Source of the DNA: Microbacterium sp. Root53
GTDB taxonomy: Bacteria; Actinomycetota; Actinomycetes; Actinomycetales; Microbacteriaceae
Direction: 5' to 3'
Assembly (NCBI RefSeq): GCF_001426925.1
Contig: NZ_LMFR01000007.1
Location: 1 to 47,257 of the forward strand
DNA length: 47,257 bases
Program-made: the position numbers and the translations under genes
Notes under the pieces: generated by a model
The model's input: only the letters and a program-made list of their open reading frames with translations
Database searches by the model: none
What the model was told of the DNA's origin: nothing
Shown: positions 28,942 through 37,002 of the stretch, piece by piece
Layout: every line of letters begins with the position of its first letter
How positions within the stretch are numbered: position 1 is the first letter of the stretch

Positions 28942-30651
28942 ATGAAGCTGCAGCACAAGCTGCTGGGCGTGGTCGCCGCAGGCGGCGCGCTCGCTCTCAC
29001 CCTCGCCGGCTGCGCCGGCGGCGGCAACGGCGGAGGCACGACCGAGGAGACGCCGGCCGAGACGATCGAGGGCGCGGACTACAACCCGCAGCCCCGCGAG
29101 AACCTCGAGCAGGGCGGCGAGGTCGTCTTCCCCATCACCGAGATCACGCCGCAGATGAACGTGAACCACTCGGACGGCTCGGTCGACACCGCGACCATCT
29201 GGGAGTGGTACAACCCGCAGACGATCCTGATGTCGCCGGAGGGCGAGGCGTCGGCCAACCCGAACTACCTCACGGGCTGGGAGGCCGAGGAGGTCGACGG
29301 CAAGACGGTCGTCACCTTCACGATCAACCCCGAGGCGACCTTCAACGACGGCACGCCGTTCACGTGGGAGTCGTACAAGGTCACGTGGGAGGCGAACCGC
29401 TCGAGCGAGGAGGGCTACAACCCGAACTCGACCGACGGCTACTCGCTGATCGAGTCGGTCGAGCAGGGCGAGGACGAGTTCCAGGCCGTGGTCACCTTCT
29501 CGCAGGTGTACCCCTGGTGGCAGGGCCTGTTCTGGCACCCGCTGCACCCGGCCGTGAACAGCCCGGAGATCTTCAACGAGGGCTACCTCGAGGAGCCGAA
29601 CGCCGACTGGGGCGCCGGTCCGTACAAGGACGAGTTCGACAAGAACGGCGGCACCATCTCGTTCGTGCCGAATGAGAACTGGTGGGGCGACGAGCCGCTG
29701 CTCGACAAGGTCACGTTCCGCGTGCTCGAGCCGGTCGCGGCGGTCAACGCCTTCCAGAACGGCGAGATCGACTACGTCGACAACCTGTCGGCCGACAACC
29801 TCGAGCAGCTCAAGGACGTCGAGGGCGCCGTCACGTACCGCGCGCAGCGCACCGCGACGAACCTGCTCCAGATCAACGCCGAGCGCCCGCAGTTCGCCGA
29901 CCTCGAGGTCCGCGAGGCGATGTTCAAGGCGATCGACCGCGAGCAGATCAAGCAGGTCATGTGGGACGGCCTCGGCTACACCGAGGAGCCCGTCGGCTCG
30001 CTCAACCTGTTCCCCTTCCAGGAGGGCTACGTCGACGCCCTGTCCGAGGCGGGCTGGGAGTTCAACGTCGAGGACGCGAACGCGATCCTCGACGAGGCCG
30101 GCTGGACGCTGAACGGCGATGTCCGCGAGAAGGACGGCGTCGCGCTCGAGGGTCGCCTCCCGATCTTCGGCGACGACCCGCTCACGCAGGCCCGCGCCCA
30201 GGTCGTGCAGTCGCAGCTCGCCGAGATCGGCGTCAAGGTCGAGATCGACGCCCGCCCCGCGAGCGACTTCTCGACCGTCCTGACGACGAAGGACTGGGAC
30301 CTCGTGATGCTGGGCTTCTCGTCGAGCGACCCGTATGGCGTGGCCTACATGTGCCAGCTGTACTGCTCGGACAGCGGCCTGAACCTGTCGGCCACCGGCA
30401 CGCCGGAGATCGACGAGCGCATCAAGAACGAGGTGTCGGCTCTGCCCACGGCCGAGGAGCAGACCGAGGCCGGTCTGAAGCTCGAGGCCGAGATCATCGC
30501 CGAGACCTGGGGCATCCTGCCGCTGTACATGGGTCCGTGGATCTCGATGGCGACCGAGGGTCTCGCGAACCTCACGCCCGAGACCTACACGGGTCTGGAC
30601 CTCTTCGGCCTGCAGCCGGTCGAGAACGTCGGCTGGGAGAAGTCGGAGTGA
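28942..30651 (+). CDS. ABC transporter substrate-binding lipoprotein (SBP family 5)
   Basis: 569 residues from the ATG at 28942, preceded by AAAGGAG. A lipoprotein signal ends in the lipobox LAGC (Cys24), followed by a Gly-rich tether, so the receptor is anchored outside the membrane. The family 5 pattern is clear: a VVTFTINPEATFNDGTPFTW block, then NENWWGDEPLLDKVTFRVL, REAMFKAIDREQIKQVMWDG and VQSQLAEIGVKVEI. It delivers peptides or similar solutes to the permeases upstream. An upstream frame opening at 28840 would bury the signal peptide and was rejected. A strong hairpin follows the gene. Confidence 0.94.
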   Translation: MKLQHKLLGVVAAGGALALTLAGCAGGGNGGGTTEETPAETIEGADYNPQPRENLEQGGEVVFPITEITPQMNVNHSDGSVDTATIWEWYNPQTILMSPEGEASANPNYLTGWEAEEVDGKTVVTFTINPEATFNDGTPFTWESYKVTWEANRSSEEGYNPNSTDGYSLIESVEQGEDEFQAVVTFSQVYPWWQGLFWHPLHPAVNSPEIFNEGYLEEPNADWGAGPYKDEFDKNGGTISFVPNENWWGDEPLLDKVTFRVLEPVAAVNAFQNGEIDYVDNLSADNLEQLKDVEGAVTYRAQRTATNLLQINAERPQFADLEVREAMFKAIDREQIKQVMWDGLGYTEEPVGSLNLFPFQEGYVDALSEAGWEFNVEDANAILDEAGWTLNGDVREKDGVALEGRLPIFGDDPLTQARAQVVQSQLAEIGVKVEIDARPASDFSTVLTTKDWDLVMLGFSSSDPYGVAYMCQLYCSDSGLNLSATGTPEIDERIKNEVSALPTAEEQTEAGLKLEAEIIAETWGILPLYMGPWISMATEGLANLTPETYTGLDLFGLQPVENVGWEKSE

Positions 30652-30675
30652 TCCGTCGCTGATCTGACGATCCGC

Positions 30676-30712
30676 ACGTCGGGGTCGGTGGTTCGTCCAC
30701 CGGCCCCGACGT
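30676..30712 (+). terminator. terminator after the ABC transporter operon
   Basis: A 16-bp stem with one G-U pair (ACGTCGGGGTCGGTGG / CCACCGGCCCCGACGT) and a TTCGT loop starts 25 nt after the stop. No U run follows, as is common in GC-rich actinobacteria. Confidence 0.7.
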
Positions 30713-30736
30713 CGTCCCCGGGCCCGTCACCGGGCC

Positions 30737-30742
30737 TAGGGT
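30737..30742 (+). promoter_or_regulatory. -10 element of the hydrolase gene
   Basis: TAGGGT, 7 nt before the ATG at 30750; this supports the ATG over the in-frame GTG at 30741, which overlaps the element. Confidence 0.45.
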
Positions 30743-30749
30743 GAGGGGC

Positions 30750-31490
30750 ATGCCGGTGCAGGTCGTGCTCGTCCACGGGATCCGGACGTCCGCGACCATG
30801 TGGCGCGCGCAGGTCGCCCACCTCGAGCGGCGCGGCGTCGCGGCCCACACGATCGACCTGCCCGGCCACGGCACGCGGATGGCCGAGACGTTCACGCTCG
30901 AGGGCGCATTCTCGGCGATCGACGCCGCGGTGCGCTCGGCCGCCGCCGCCGGGCCCGTGCTGCTCGTGGGCCACTCGATGGGCGGTCTCCTCGCCACCGA
31001 GTACGTCGGGGCCGAGGATCCGCCGCCGGTGGCGGGACTGGTCGCGGTATCGAGCACGTCCATCCCCCGCGGCCTCGGGCTGCGCGCGTACCGCACGCTC
31101 ATGGGCGGCTTCAACGCGCTGCCGGGTCGCGGCGTGGTCTTCACGAAGGCGATGCTGCGCGCCACCCTGCCGGACGAGACCCGCCGCGACTTCGGCGCCG
31201 GCGGGTACGCCTTCGGGGCGCAGGACGCGGCCCTCCGCAGCCTCTCGGTCCTGGACCTGATGGCCGCGCTGCGACGCATCCGGGTGCCCGTGTGGTTCGT
31301 GAACGGGCAGTGGGATCAGCTGCGGCTGCACGAGAGGCGGTTCGCGGCCGCGGTGCCCGGGGCGGAGCTGATCGTCGTGCCGCGCACGACCCACCTCGTC
31401 ACGGCCATGCGACCGGACGTGTTCAACGCCGTGCTCGACCTGGCGATCGCCGTGATCGAGAGCCGCGAACGCCGGGAGGATGCGCGCTGA
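30750..31490 (+). CDS. alpha/beta hydrolase
   Basis: 246 residues. The fold is shown by VVLVHGIRTSATMW (oxyanion region), the nucleophile elbow GHSMGG (Ser near residue 76) and a late WFVNGQWDQLRLHE carrying the acid, with a catalytic His in PRTTHLVTAMRP. It lacks a signal peptide, so it should be cytoplasmic. The substrate is unknown. An in-frame GTG lies 9 nt upstream but coincides with the putative -10. It sits between the transporter terminator and rpsT, and appears to be a single-gene unit. Confidence 0.88.
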   Translation: MPVQVVLVHGIRTSATMWRAQVAHLERRGVAAHTIDLPGHGTRMAETFTLEGAFSAIDAAVRSAAAAGPVLLVGHSMGGLLATEYVGAEDPPPVAGLVAVSSTSIPRGLGLRAYRTLMGGFNALPGRGVVFTKAMLRATLPDETRRDFGAGGYAFGAQDAALRSLSVLDLMAALRRIRVPVWFVNGQWDQLRLHERRFAAAVPGAELIVVPRTTHLVTAMRPDVFNAVLDLAIAVIESRERREDAR

Positions 31491-31495
31491 CCTGG

Positions 31496-31501
31496 TAGAG
31501 T
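31496..31501 (+). promoter_or_regulatory. extended -10 element upstream of rpsT
   Basis: TGGTAGAGT gives an extended -10 with a leader of about 100 nt before the rpsT GTG. A long leader suits S20 feedback regulation, but no specific structure was recognised. Confidence 0.45.
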
Positions 31502-31607
31502 AGGTCCTTGGCTTGCGTGTGGGTCCCACCCCGCACCCGTCGTGCGACGCCCCTCTACCGTCAAGCGACATCGTCCGAACAACCTCTGAACGAAAGTCCT
31601 CTGACAC

Positions 31608-31868
31608 GTGGCAAACATCAAGTCGCAGATCAAGCGCAACAAGACCAACGAGAAGGCCCGCGAGCGCAACAAGGCCGTGAAGAGCGAGCTGAAGTCGGTC
31701 GTCCGCCGCACCCGCGAGGCCATCGCCGCCGGCGACAAGGCCGCCGCCGAGGCCGCCCTGCTCAAGGCCGCCAAGAAGCTCGACAAGGCCGCCAGCAAGG
31801 GCGTCATCCACAAGAACCAGGCCGCCAACCGCAAGTCGGCGATCGCCAAGAAGGTCGCCGCTCTCTGA
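31608..31868 (+). CDS. rpsT: 30S ribosomal protein S20
   Basis: 86 residues from a GTG, with the invariant start [21 protein letters not shown]20 binds 16S rRNA early in 30S assembly. The sequence is Lys/Ala-rich and helical ([20 protein letters not shown]), and length and composition are normal. It is transcribed towards holA and ends in a shared bidirectional terminator. A non-ATG start is common for rpsT and fits translational autoregulation. Confidence 0.97.
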   Translation: MANIKSQIKRNKTNEKARERNKAVKSELKSVVRRTREAIAAGDKAAAEAALLKAAKKLDKAASKGVIHKNQAANRKSAIAKKVAAL

Positions 31869-31884
31869 GCCGCCCCTTCTGAAG

Positions 31885-31913
31885 AGAGCCCGTCCCCGTC
31901 GGGGGCGGGCTCT
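31885..31913. terminator. bidirectional terminator between rpsT and holA
   Basis: A 13-bp stem (AGAGCCCGTCCCC / GGGGGCGGGCTCT, one G-U) with a GTC loop is followed by TTCTCTTA. It lies between the convergent ends of rpsT and holA. Confidence 0.85.
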
Positions 31914-31917
31914 TCTC

Positions 31918-32961
31918 TTACTCTCCGAAGGGGCGGCGGGTCGCGATGACCGCGACCATGCGCTCGAGCGCGAACACCGGGTCGCGCGAGGCGCCCTTGA
32001 CCTCGGCGTCCGCACGCGCGGCGGCCTGGATCGCGAGGCCGAGCGTCGACTGCGTCCAGCCGGCCTGCAGGTCGCGACGCGCGCGATCCACCTGCCAGTC
32101 CTTCATCCCCAGCCGCGCGGCCAGCGCACGGGCGGGCTCGCGGGATCCCGCGACCTTCGCCATGGTGCGCAGCTTCATCGCGAACGCGGCCACGATCGGC
32201 ACGGGGTCGGCGCCCGACGCCAGCGCGTGGCGCAGGCCGATGAGCGCCTCGCCGTAGCGGCCCGCGATCGCCGTGTCGGCCACCGCGAACGCGTTGGTCT
32301 CGACGCGGCCGCCGTAGTAGCGCGTCACGATGTCCTCGGTCACGTCGCCGTCGACGTCGGCGATCAGCTGCTGGCAGGCCGCCGCGAGCTCGGTGAGGTC
32401 GTCGCTGAAGGCAGACAGCAGTGCCTGCAGCGCCCGGGGCGCGATGCGTCGACCCGCGGCCTTGAACTCGCCGGCGGCGAAATCATGACGCTCGGCGTCG
32501 CGCTTGATCGCGGGGCACGGCACCTCGACTCCCCCACCGACACCCGCGCGGATCGCGTCGAGCAGCTTCTTGCCGCGCACGCTGGCGCCCGTGTGGCGCA
32601 GCACGACGGTCGCGCCCTCCTGCGGCTGGTCGATATAGGCCAGCGCCTCGGTCAGGAACGCATCCGAGCACTTCTCCACGCCCGACACGCGCACGAGGCG
32701 CGGCTCGCCGAACAGCGAGGGCGCAGACACGGCCAGCAACGTGCCCGCCGTGTAGTCGTCGGCCCGGATGTCGCTGATCTCGACGGCCGGATCCTCGGCC
32801 TTCAGGTAGTCGCGCACGCCTGCGATCGCGCGCTCGGCGCAGACCTCCTCGGGGCCGGACACCAGCACGATCGGAGCCGGGCGCGGCGCACGCCACGACA
32901 GCTGCGGGATCAAGGACTTCGCACCGCGCGCCGGGGACTTCGAAGCGGGTGCGGGTGCCAT
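31918..32961 (-). CDS. holA: DNA polymerase III delta subunit
   Basis: HolA is the clamp-loader subunit that opens the sliding clamp. The 347-residue product has the family pattern PIVLVSGPEEVCAERAI near residue 30, DYTAGTLLAVSAPSLFGEPR, and a C-terminal helical part with ARLGMKDWQVDRARRDL. Family members are weakly conserved, but length, the upstream comEC and the facing rpsT (the typical actinobacterial order) support the call. TAGGCT lies 6 nt before the ATG, which suggests a leaderless transcript separate from comEC. Confidence 0.93.
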   Translation of the reverse strand: MAPAPASKSPARGAKSLIPQLSWRAPRPAPIVLVSGPEEVCAERAIAGVRDYLKAEDPAVEISDIRADDYTAGTLLAVSAPSLFGEPRLVRVSGVEKCSDAFLTEALAYIDQPQEGATVVLRHTGASVRGKKLLDAIRAGVGGGVEVPCPAIKRDAERHDFAAGEFKAAGRRIAPRALQALLSAFSDDLTELAAACQQLIADVDGDVTEDIVTRYYGGRVETNAFAVADTAIAGRYGEALIGLRHALASGADPVPIVAAFAMKLRTMAKVAGSREPARALAARLGMKDWQVDRARRDLQAGWTQSTLGLAIQAAARADAEVKGASRDPVFALERMVAVIATRRPFGE

Positions 32962-32967
32962 GACCTC

Positions 32968-32973
32968 AGCCTA
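32968..32973 (-). promoter_or_regulatory. -10 element of holA
   Basis: TAGGCT on the minus strand, 6 nt before the holA ATG; leaderless layout. It lies in the 38-nt gap after comEC. Confidence 0.5.
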
Positions 32974-32999
32974 CCGGCGGGCGCAGACACCGCCCGCGC

Positions 33000-35381
33000 T
33001 CACGGCGGCCGCTCGCGCCAGACGGTCACGCCGTCCGGCGAGGGCGAGACGAGCACGAGGCCGGATCGATCCGTGCGCGCGACGGAGGCTCCGAGCGCCG
33101 CGAGCGTGGTGAGGATCTCCTCGCGCGGGTGACCGTAGTCGTTGTCCGCGCCGACCGTGACGAGGGCGACCGACGGGCCGATCTCGCCGTAGAGCTCGGG
33201 CAGCTGGTCGGCGCTGCCGTGGTGGGCGACCTTCACCACGGGGTACGGTCCCGCGAGCAGTCCGGTCCCGAGGAGCGCCGCCTGCGCGGAGGCGGACAGG
33301 TCGCCGAGGAGGATCGACCGCGGCACGTCGGGGCCCGCGATCTCGATCACCACGCTCGCGTCGTTGCCCGCGGGGAAGGCGGCGGATGCCGCCCGCGGCC
33401 ACAGCACGCGCCATCGCGCGGAGCCGAGCATCCCCGTCGCGCCCGCCGCGACCTGGATCCGCTGCGCCGCGCCCAGCTCGTCGAGCGCGCGCGCATCCGC
33501 CGCTTCGCCGAGCGGGCCGTGCAGCACCGTGCCGACCCGGTCGCGCAGCGCCGCCGCACCACCGGCGTGATCGACGTCGAAGTGCGTGAGCACGAGCAGG
33601 TCGACGCGGGCGACCCCGAGCCTGGCGAGGCAGGAGCTCAGCGGCTCGGGCTCGGGACCCGTGTCGATCACGGCGACGGATCCCGCGGAGCGCACCACGA
33701 GCGCATCCCCCTGGCCGACGTCACAGGCGGCGATCGCCCAGTCGCGCGGAGCGGCGAGCGGCCCGGCGACGCCCGTCAGGGCGGTCGCGCCGACCGCAGC
33801 CCCCGTGCCGAGCGCCAATCCCGCCGCCCCGACGCGACGGGCCCACACGTCCCACGCGCCGATGCGCCCTGCGCGCGCGATCAGGACGCCCGCGGCCGCT
33901 CCGGCCAGCGCGAGGAGGACGGCGCCGCCCAGCCCGGGCGGCCACAGCACGCGCGCTCCGGGCAGGGCCGACACCGTCTGCGCGGTCGCGGCGATCCACG
34001 CGGACGGCACCCACGCCACGGCGGCGAGGCCGTCCGCGAGCACCGGCAGCGGCGCGGCCAGGCACGCCGCGAGCCCGACGATCGTCACGAGCGGCGCCGC
34101 CGGCGCGGCCAGGAGGTTCGCGACGACGCCGTACGCGGGAACCTCCGGCGCCAGCAGGACGAGCACGGGCCCGCACGCGAGCTGGGCCGCGAGCGGCACG
34201 CTGAGCGCAAGCGCGAGCGGCGAGGGCATCCAGCGGGAGAGCCCCGCCGCAAGAGGCCGGGCGAGGAGGAGGAGCGAGCCCGTCGCGACCACCGACAGCA
34301 CGAATCCGTACGACGCCGACAGCCACGGATCGGCGATCACCAGCACGGTCGTCGCCAGGGCGAGCACCGAGACCCCCGCGCCCACCCGTCCCAGCACGAG
34401 CGCGAGCAGCGCGATCGACGCCATGGTGGCCGCGCGGACGACGCTGGGCTCCGGCGTCACGAGCACCACGAACCCCGCCAGCGCCGCCGGCGCGACGGCC
34501 ACGCGCACGCCGCGCGCGGCGCCGAGCAGCGCGGCGGCGCCGAAGGCGATCCCGACGACGAGCGCGCAGTTGGCCCCCGACACGGCGGTGAGGTGGCTCA
34601 GCGACGCCGCCTTCATCGCCGCATCCAGGTCTTCGGACACCGCGCGCGTGTCCCCCACCGCGAGGCCGGGCAGCAGCATCGCGCCCGGCGCAGGAAGGGC
34701 GGAGGCCCGCTCCACCAGTCCGTCCCGCAGCTCCGCGGCGAGATCGAGCCCGGCCGGCGGGGTCGAGGTCACCTGCACCTCGCGGGCGAACACGACCAGC
34801 GCCGCGCGCTCCCCCGCGTCACCCGGCTGCGCGCTGCCCCGCGCCACCGCCGTCGAACCGAGATCCAGCCCGGCACCGCTCACGGCGTCCTGCGGGACGC
34901 TGACGGTCACCGGCACCGCGCCGAGCAGAGAGTCCGCGTCCCGCCGCACCGCCGCGGCCTCGGCGTCGAACCACAGCGCATCGCCGTGGCGCTCCACCTT
35001 CGAGGCGACCACGACCTCGACCTCGATGGCGCGGCCGCCGCCGGTCGCGAAAGCGACGGCCGCCTCGCGCGCCGGATGGGCAAGCGCCACGTGCCCCGAT
35101 ACGGCACCCGCGGCGGCACACGCCAGAACGGCCACCGCGCACGCGGTGCGCGCCCCGACCCACCGCCACGCGAGCACGCCGCCCAGGGCGAGAAGCCACG
35201 CGGCGATCGACACCGCACCGGCCGAGGCCGGGACCGCGACCGCCCACAGGGCCACCGCCCACGCGGCGATCGCGACCGGCACCAGCCGCATGTCGCGCGC
35301 GCCCACTCGGTCGACGGCATGGACGACGCGGCGCGACCGCGGCTCGATCCGCTCGACGGGATGCCCCTCGATGACCGACAC
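33000..35381 (-). CDS. comEC: competence channel protein ComEC/Rec2
   Basis: ComEC forms the inner-membrane channel for transformed single-stranded DNA. The 793-residue protein has an N-terminal membrane part, a DUF4131-like outer domain, the ComEC competence domain with multiple helices (LTAVSGANCALVVGIAFGAA near residue 265), and a C-terminal metallo-beta-lactamase domain with LTHFDVDHAGG. The GTG at 35381 lies 6 nt after a -10-like TAGCGT, so the message is probably leaderless. Its first 17 codons and promoter resemble those of comEA. A GntR-type gene separates it from comEA, which in most genomes is adjacent. Confidence 0.95.
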   Translation of the reverse strand: MSVIEGHPVERIEPRSRRVVHAVDRVGARDMRLVPVAIAAWAVALWAVAVPASAGAVSIAAWLLALGGVLAWRWVGARTACAVAVLACAAAGAVSGHVALAHPAREAAVAFATGGGRAIEVEVVVASKVERHGDALWFDAEAAAVRRDADSLLGAVPVTVSVPQDAVSGAGLDLGSTAVARGSAQPGDAGERAALVVFAREVQVTSTPPAGLDLAAELRDGLVERASALPAPGAMLLPGLAVGDTRAVSEDLDAAMKAASLSHLTAVSGANCALVVGIAFGAAALLGAARGVRVAVAPAALAGFVVLVTPEPSVVRAATMASIALLALVLGRVGAGVSVLALATTVLVIADPWLSASYGFVLSVVATGSLLLLARPLAAGLSRWMPSPLALALSVPLAAQLACGPVLVLLAPEVPAYGVVANLLAAPAAPLVTIVGLAACLAAPLPVLADGLAAVAWVPSAWIAATAQTVSALPGARVLWPPGLGGAVLLALAGAAAGVLIARAGRIGAWDVWARRVGAAGLALGTGAAVGATALTGVAGPLAAPRDWAIAACDVGQGDALVVRSAGSVAVIDTGPEPEPLSSCLARLGVARVDLLVLTHFDVDHAGGAAALRDRVGTVLHGPLGEAADARALDELGAAQRIQVAAGATGMLGSARWRVLWPRAASAAFPAGNDASVVIEIAGPDVPRSILLGDLSASAQAALLGTGLLAGPYPVVKVAHHGSADQLPELYGEIGPSVALVTVGADNDYGHPREEILTTLAALGASVARTDRSGLVLVSPSPDGVTVWRERPP

Positions 35382-35468
35382 GGGCCCACGCTAGGGAGGC
35401 AGAGCGTCGCGCCGGAGCGACGCCTGCGCTCTCGTGGAGCACCCGCGGCACCGCACCGCCTGGGGACG
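35331..35468 (-). repeat. com promoter repeat, comEC copy
   Basis: 138-bp imperfect repeat of 36858-36995. On the minus strand it contains CGTCCCCAGG (35459-35468), then 19 nt, CTCCACG (35433-35439), then 37 nt, CCTAGCGTGG (35386-35395, holding the -10 TAGCGT), then 4 nt and the GTG. It runs on into the first ~17 codons. All spacings equal those of the comEA copy. Confidence 0.85.
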
Positions 35469-35487
35469 AACGACCGGCTCGCGGCGG

Positions 35488-36156
35488 TCAGCTCATGGCG
35501 CGCTGCGCGACCTCCGGAAGGTCGCCGTCGATCCCGTGCAGTTCGCGCACGACGCGCTCCGCGGCGTCGGCGTCGCCCTCCGCGATCGCCCGGCGCAGTC
35601 GGTCGAGCATCGGGCGCACGACGTGCATGATCCCGTCGAACGACACGTTCCTCGTCACGTAGTCCACGGTGTAGACCAGGTCGCTGACGAGCAGGAAGCT
35701 GCGGTTGCCGCACGACGCGAGAATGTGCCGGTTGTACGCGCGTCCCGCCTGGAAGTACGCGTTTCTGTCGGTGCCCGCCGCGATGATGGCGTCGAGCAGC
35801 GCGAGCGCCTCGGTGCGCTGCGCGTCGTCCATGCGTCGCGTCGCCATGCGGGTCGCCGCGCCGTACAGGTACCCGGCGTGCTCGACGATCTCGAGCGTGC
35901 GCTCCGGCGTGATCTCGATCACCCGGGTGTACCGGCTGGCCGACGTCTCGACCAGTCCGGCGCGCTCCAGCCGCAGCAGCGCCTCGCGCACCGGCATCCG
36001 CGAGACCCCCAGCCGCTCGGCGAGGCCCTGATCACGCAGGTTCTCTCCCGGGAGGATCTGTCCGTGGACGATCGCTTCGGCGAGGCGATCGAACACCATG
36101 TCCGACAGCCGAGGAGCCTGCGGAGGGCGCAACGGCGCGCCGAAGTCGAGGGGCAT
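35488..36156 (-). CDS. GntR-family (FCD-domain) transcriptional regulator
   Basis: 222 residues from the ATG at 36156. The N-terminal winged helix is textbook: MVFDRLAEAIVHGQILPGEN, LRDQGLAERLGVSRMPVREA, LLRLERAGLVE. The C-terminal ~150 residues form an all-helical FCD ligand domain with a candidate metal His in YNRHILASCGN. Such regulators usually respond to small carboxylates or sugar acids. It lies between comEA and comEC without any metabolic neighbour to suggest its ligand. No operator could be identified by eye. It may be a lineage-specific insertion. Confidence 0.9.
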   Translation of the reverse strand: MPLDFGAPLRPPQAPRLSDMVFDRLAEAIVHGQILPGENLRDQGLAERLGVSRMPVREALLRLERAGLVETSASRYTRVIEITPERTLEIVEHAGYLYGAATRMATRRMDDAQRTEALALLDAIIAAGTDRNAYFQAGRAYNRHILASCGNRSFLLVSDLVYTVDYVTRNVSFDGIMHVVRPMLDRLRRAIAEGDADAAERVVRELHGIDGDLPEVAQRAMS

Positions 36157-36284
36157 GCACGATCCAATCCGACCGGGGGTCGTCAGATAAGGGGTCGGGT
36201 GAACACCCCTTCGGCTCAGGATTGTGCATTCCCCGTATTTTGTCGGGTCCCCATGACGCAATTCCGGAAGCCGTTGCCGCCGCC

Positions 36285-36908
36285 TCACCCGACCCGCACA
36301 TGCGGTCGCAGGGTCTCGAGCATGCGGTCGCCGATGCCCGGGACCGCGAGCAGGTCCTCGACGCTCGTGAAGCGGCCGTTGGCGTGGCGCCACTCGATGA
36401 TCCGCTGCGCCAGCGCGGGACCGATGCGCGGCAGCTCCTCCAGCGCGGCCGCGTCGGCCGCATTGAGGTCGATCAGCGCGTCGCCCTCCGGCGCGGCCCC
36501 GCCCGCAGCCGCGACCGGCGCCTCGCCCACGGCCGGCACGACCAGCTGCTCGCCGTCGCTCACGACGCGCGCAAGGTTCACGGCCCCTCGGTCGGCGCCG
36601 TCGCCGAACCCGCCCGCGGCGGCGAGGGCGTCGACGACCCGCGCGCCGGCGGGAAGCACGTACAGCCCGGGTGCGCGCACCTCGCCCGCCACGTGCACGT
36701 AGATCCGCCCCGCGGCGACCGTCGCGCCGGCCGACGGCATGGGGCCCGTCACATGCTCGACGGGAGCGGTCGCGCCGCGCCACATCCCGATGCCGATCGT
36801 CACGGCGAGGGCGGCAAGCGCCAGGACGATCACCGCGCCGAGCCCGAGTCTCACGCGCCGCGGCGGCGGCGCGATCTGCTCGATGGGACTCCCCTCGATG
36901 CCCGGCAC
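36285..36908 (-). CDS. comEA: competence DNA-binding protein ComEA
   Basis: 207 residues. A single N-terminal helix (~22-44) anchors the protein outside. An SLBB domain follows (RIYVHVAGEVRAPGLYVLPA, VVDALAAAGGF). A C-terminal helix-hairpin-helix pair comes last, with LIDLNAADAAALEELPRIGP, ALAQRIIEWR and LLAVPGIGDRMLETLRP. ComEA binds incoming double-stranded DNA and passes it to ComEC. The GTG at 36908 lies 6 nt after TAGCGT. The N-terminal PGIEGSPIEQIAPPPRR is close to that of ComEC, which is part of the duplicated promoter/N-terminus module. Confidence 0.94.
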   Translation of the reverse strand: MPGIEGSPIEQIAPPPRRVRLGLGAVIVLALAALAVTIGIGMWRGATAPVEHVTGPMPSAGATVAAGRIYVHVAGEVRAPGLYVLPAGARVVDALAAAGGFGDGADRGAVNLARVVSDGEQLVVPAVGEAPVAAAGGAAPEGDALIDLNAADAAALEELPRIGPALAQRIIEWRHANGRFTSVEDLLAVPGIGDRMLETLRPHVRVG

Positions 36909-36995
36909 CCGCCCACGCTAGGTCGGGCGCGAACGCCGGCGGGCGGGCATCCGGCCCTCCGTGGAGAGCCCGCGACGCCCGCCCGCCTGGGGACG
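36858..36995 (-). repeat. com promoter repeat, comEA copy
   Basis: Second copy of the module at 35331-35468, offset exactly 1527 nt. CGTCCCCAGG is at 36986-36995, CTCCACG at 36960-36966, CCTAGCGTGG at 36913-36922, and the GTG begins at 36908. Sequence between the blocks is less conserved than the blocks. Confidence 0.85.
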
Positions 36996-37002
36996 AGAGC
37001 CC

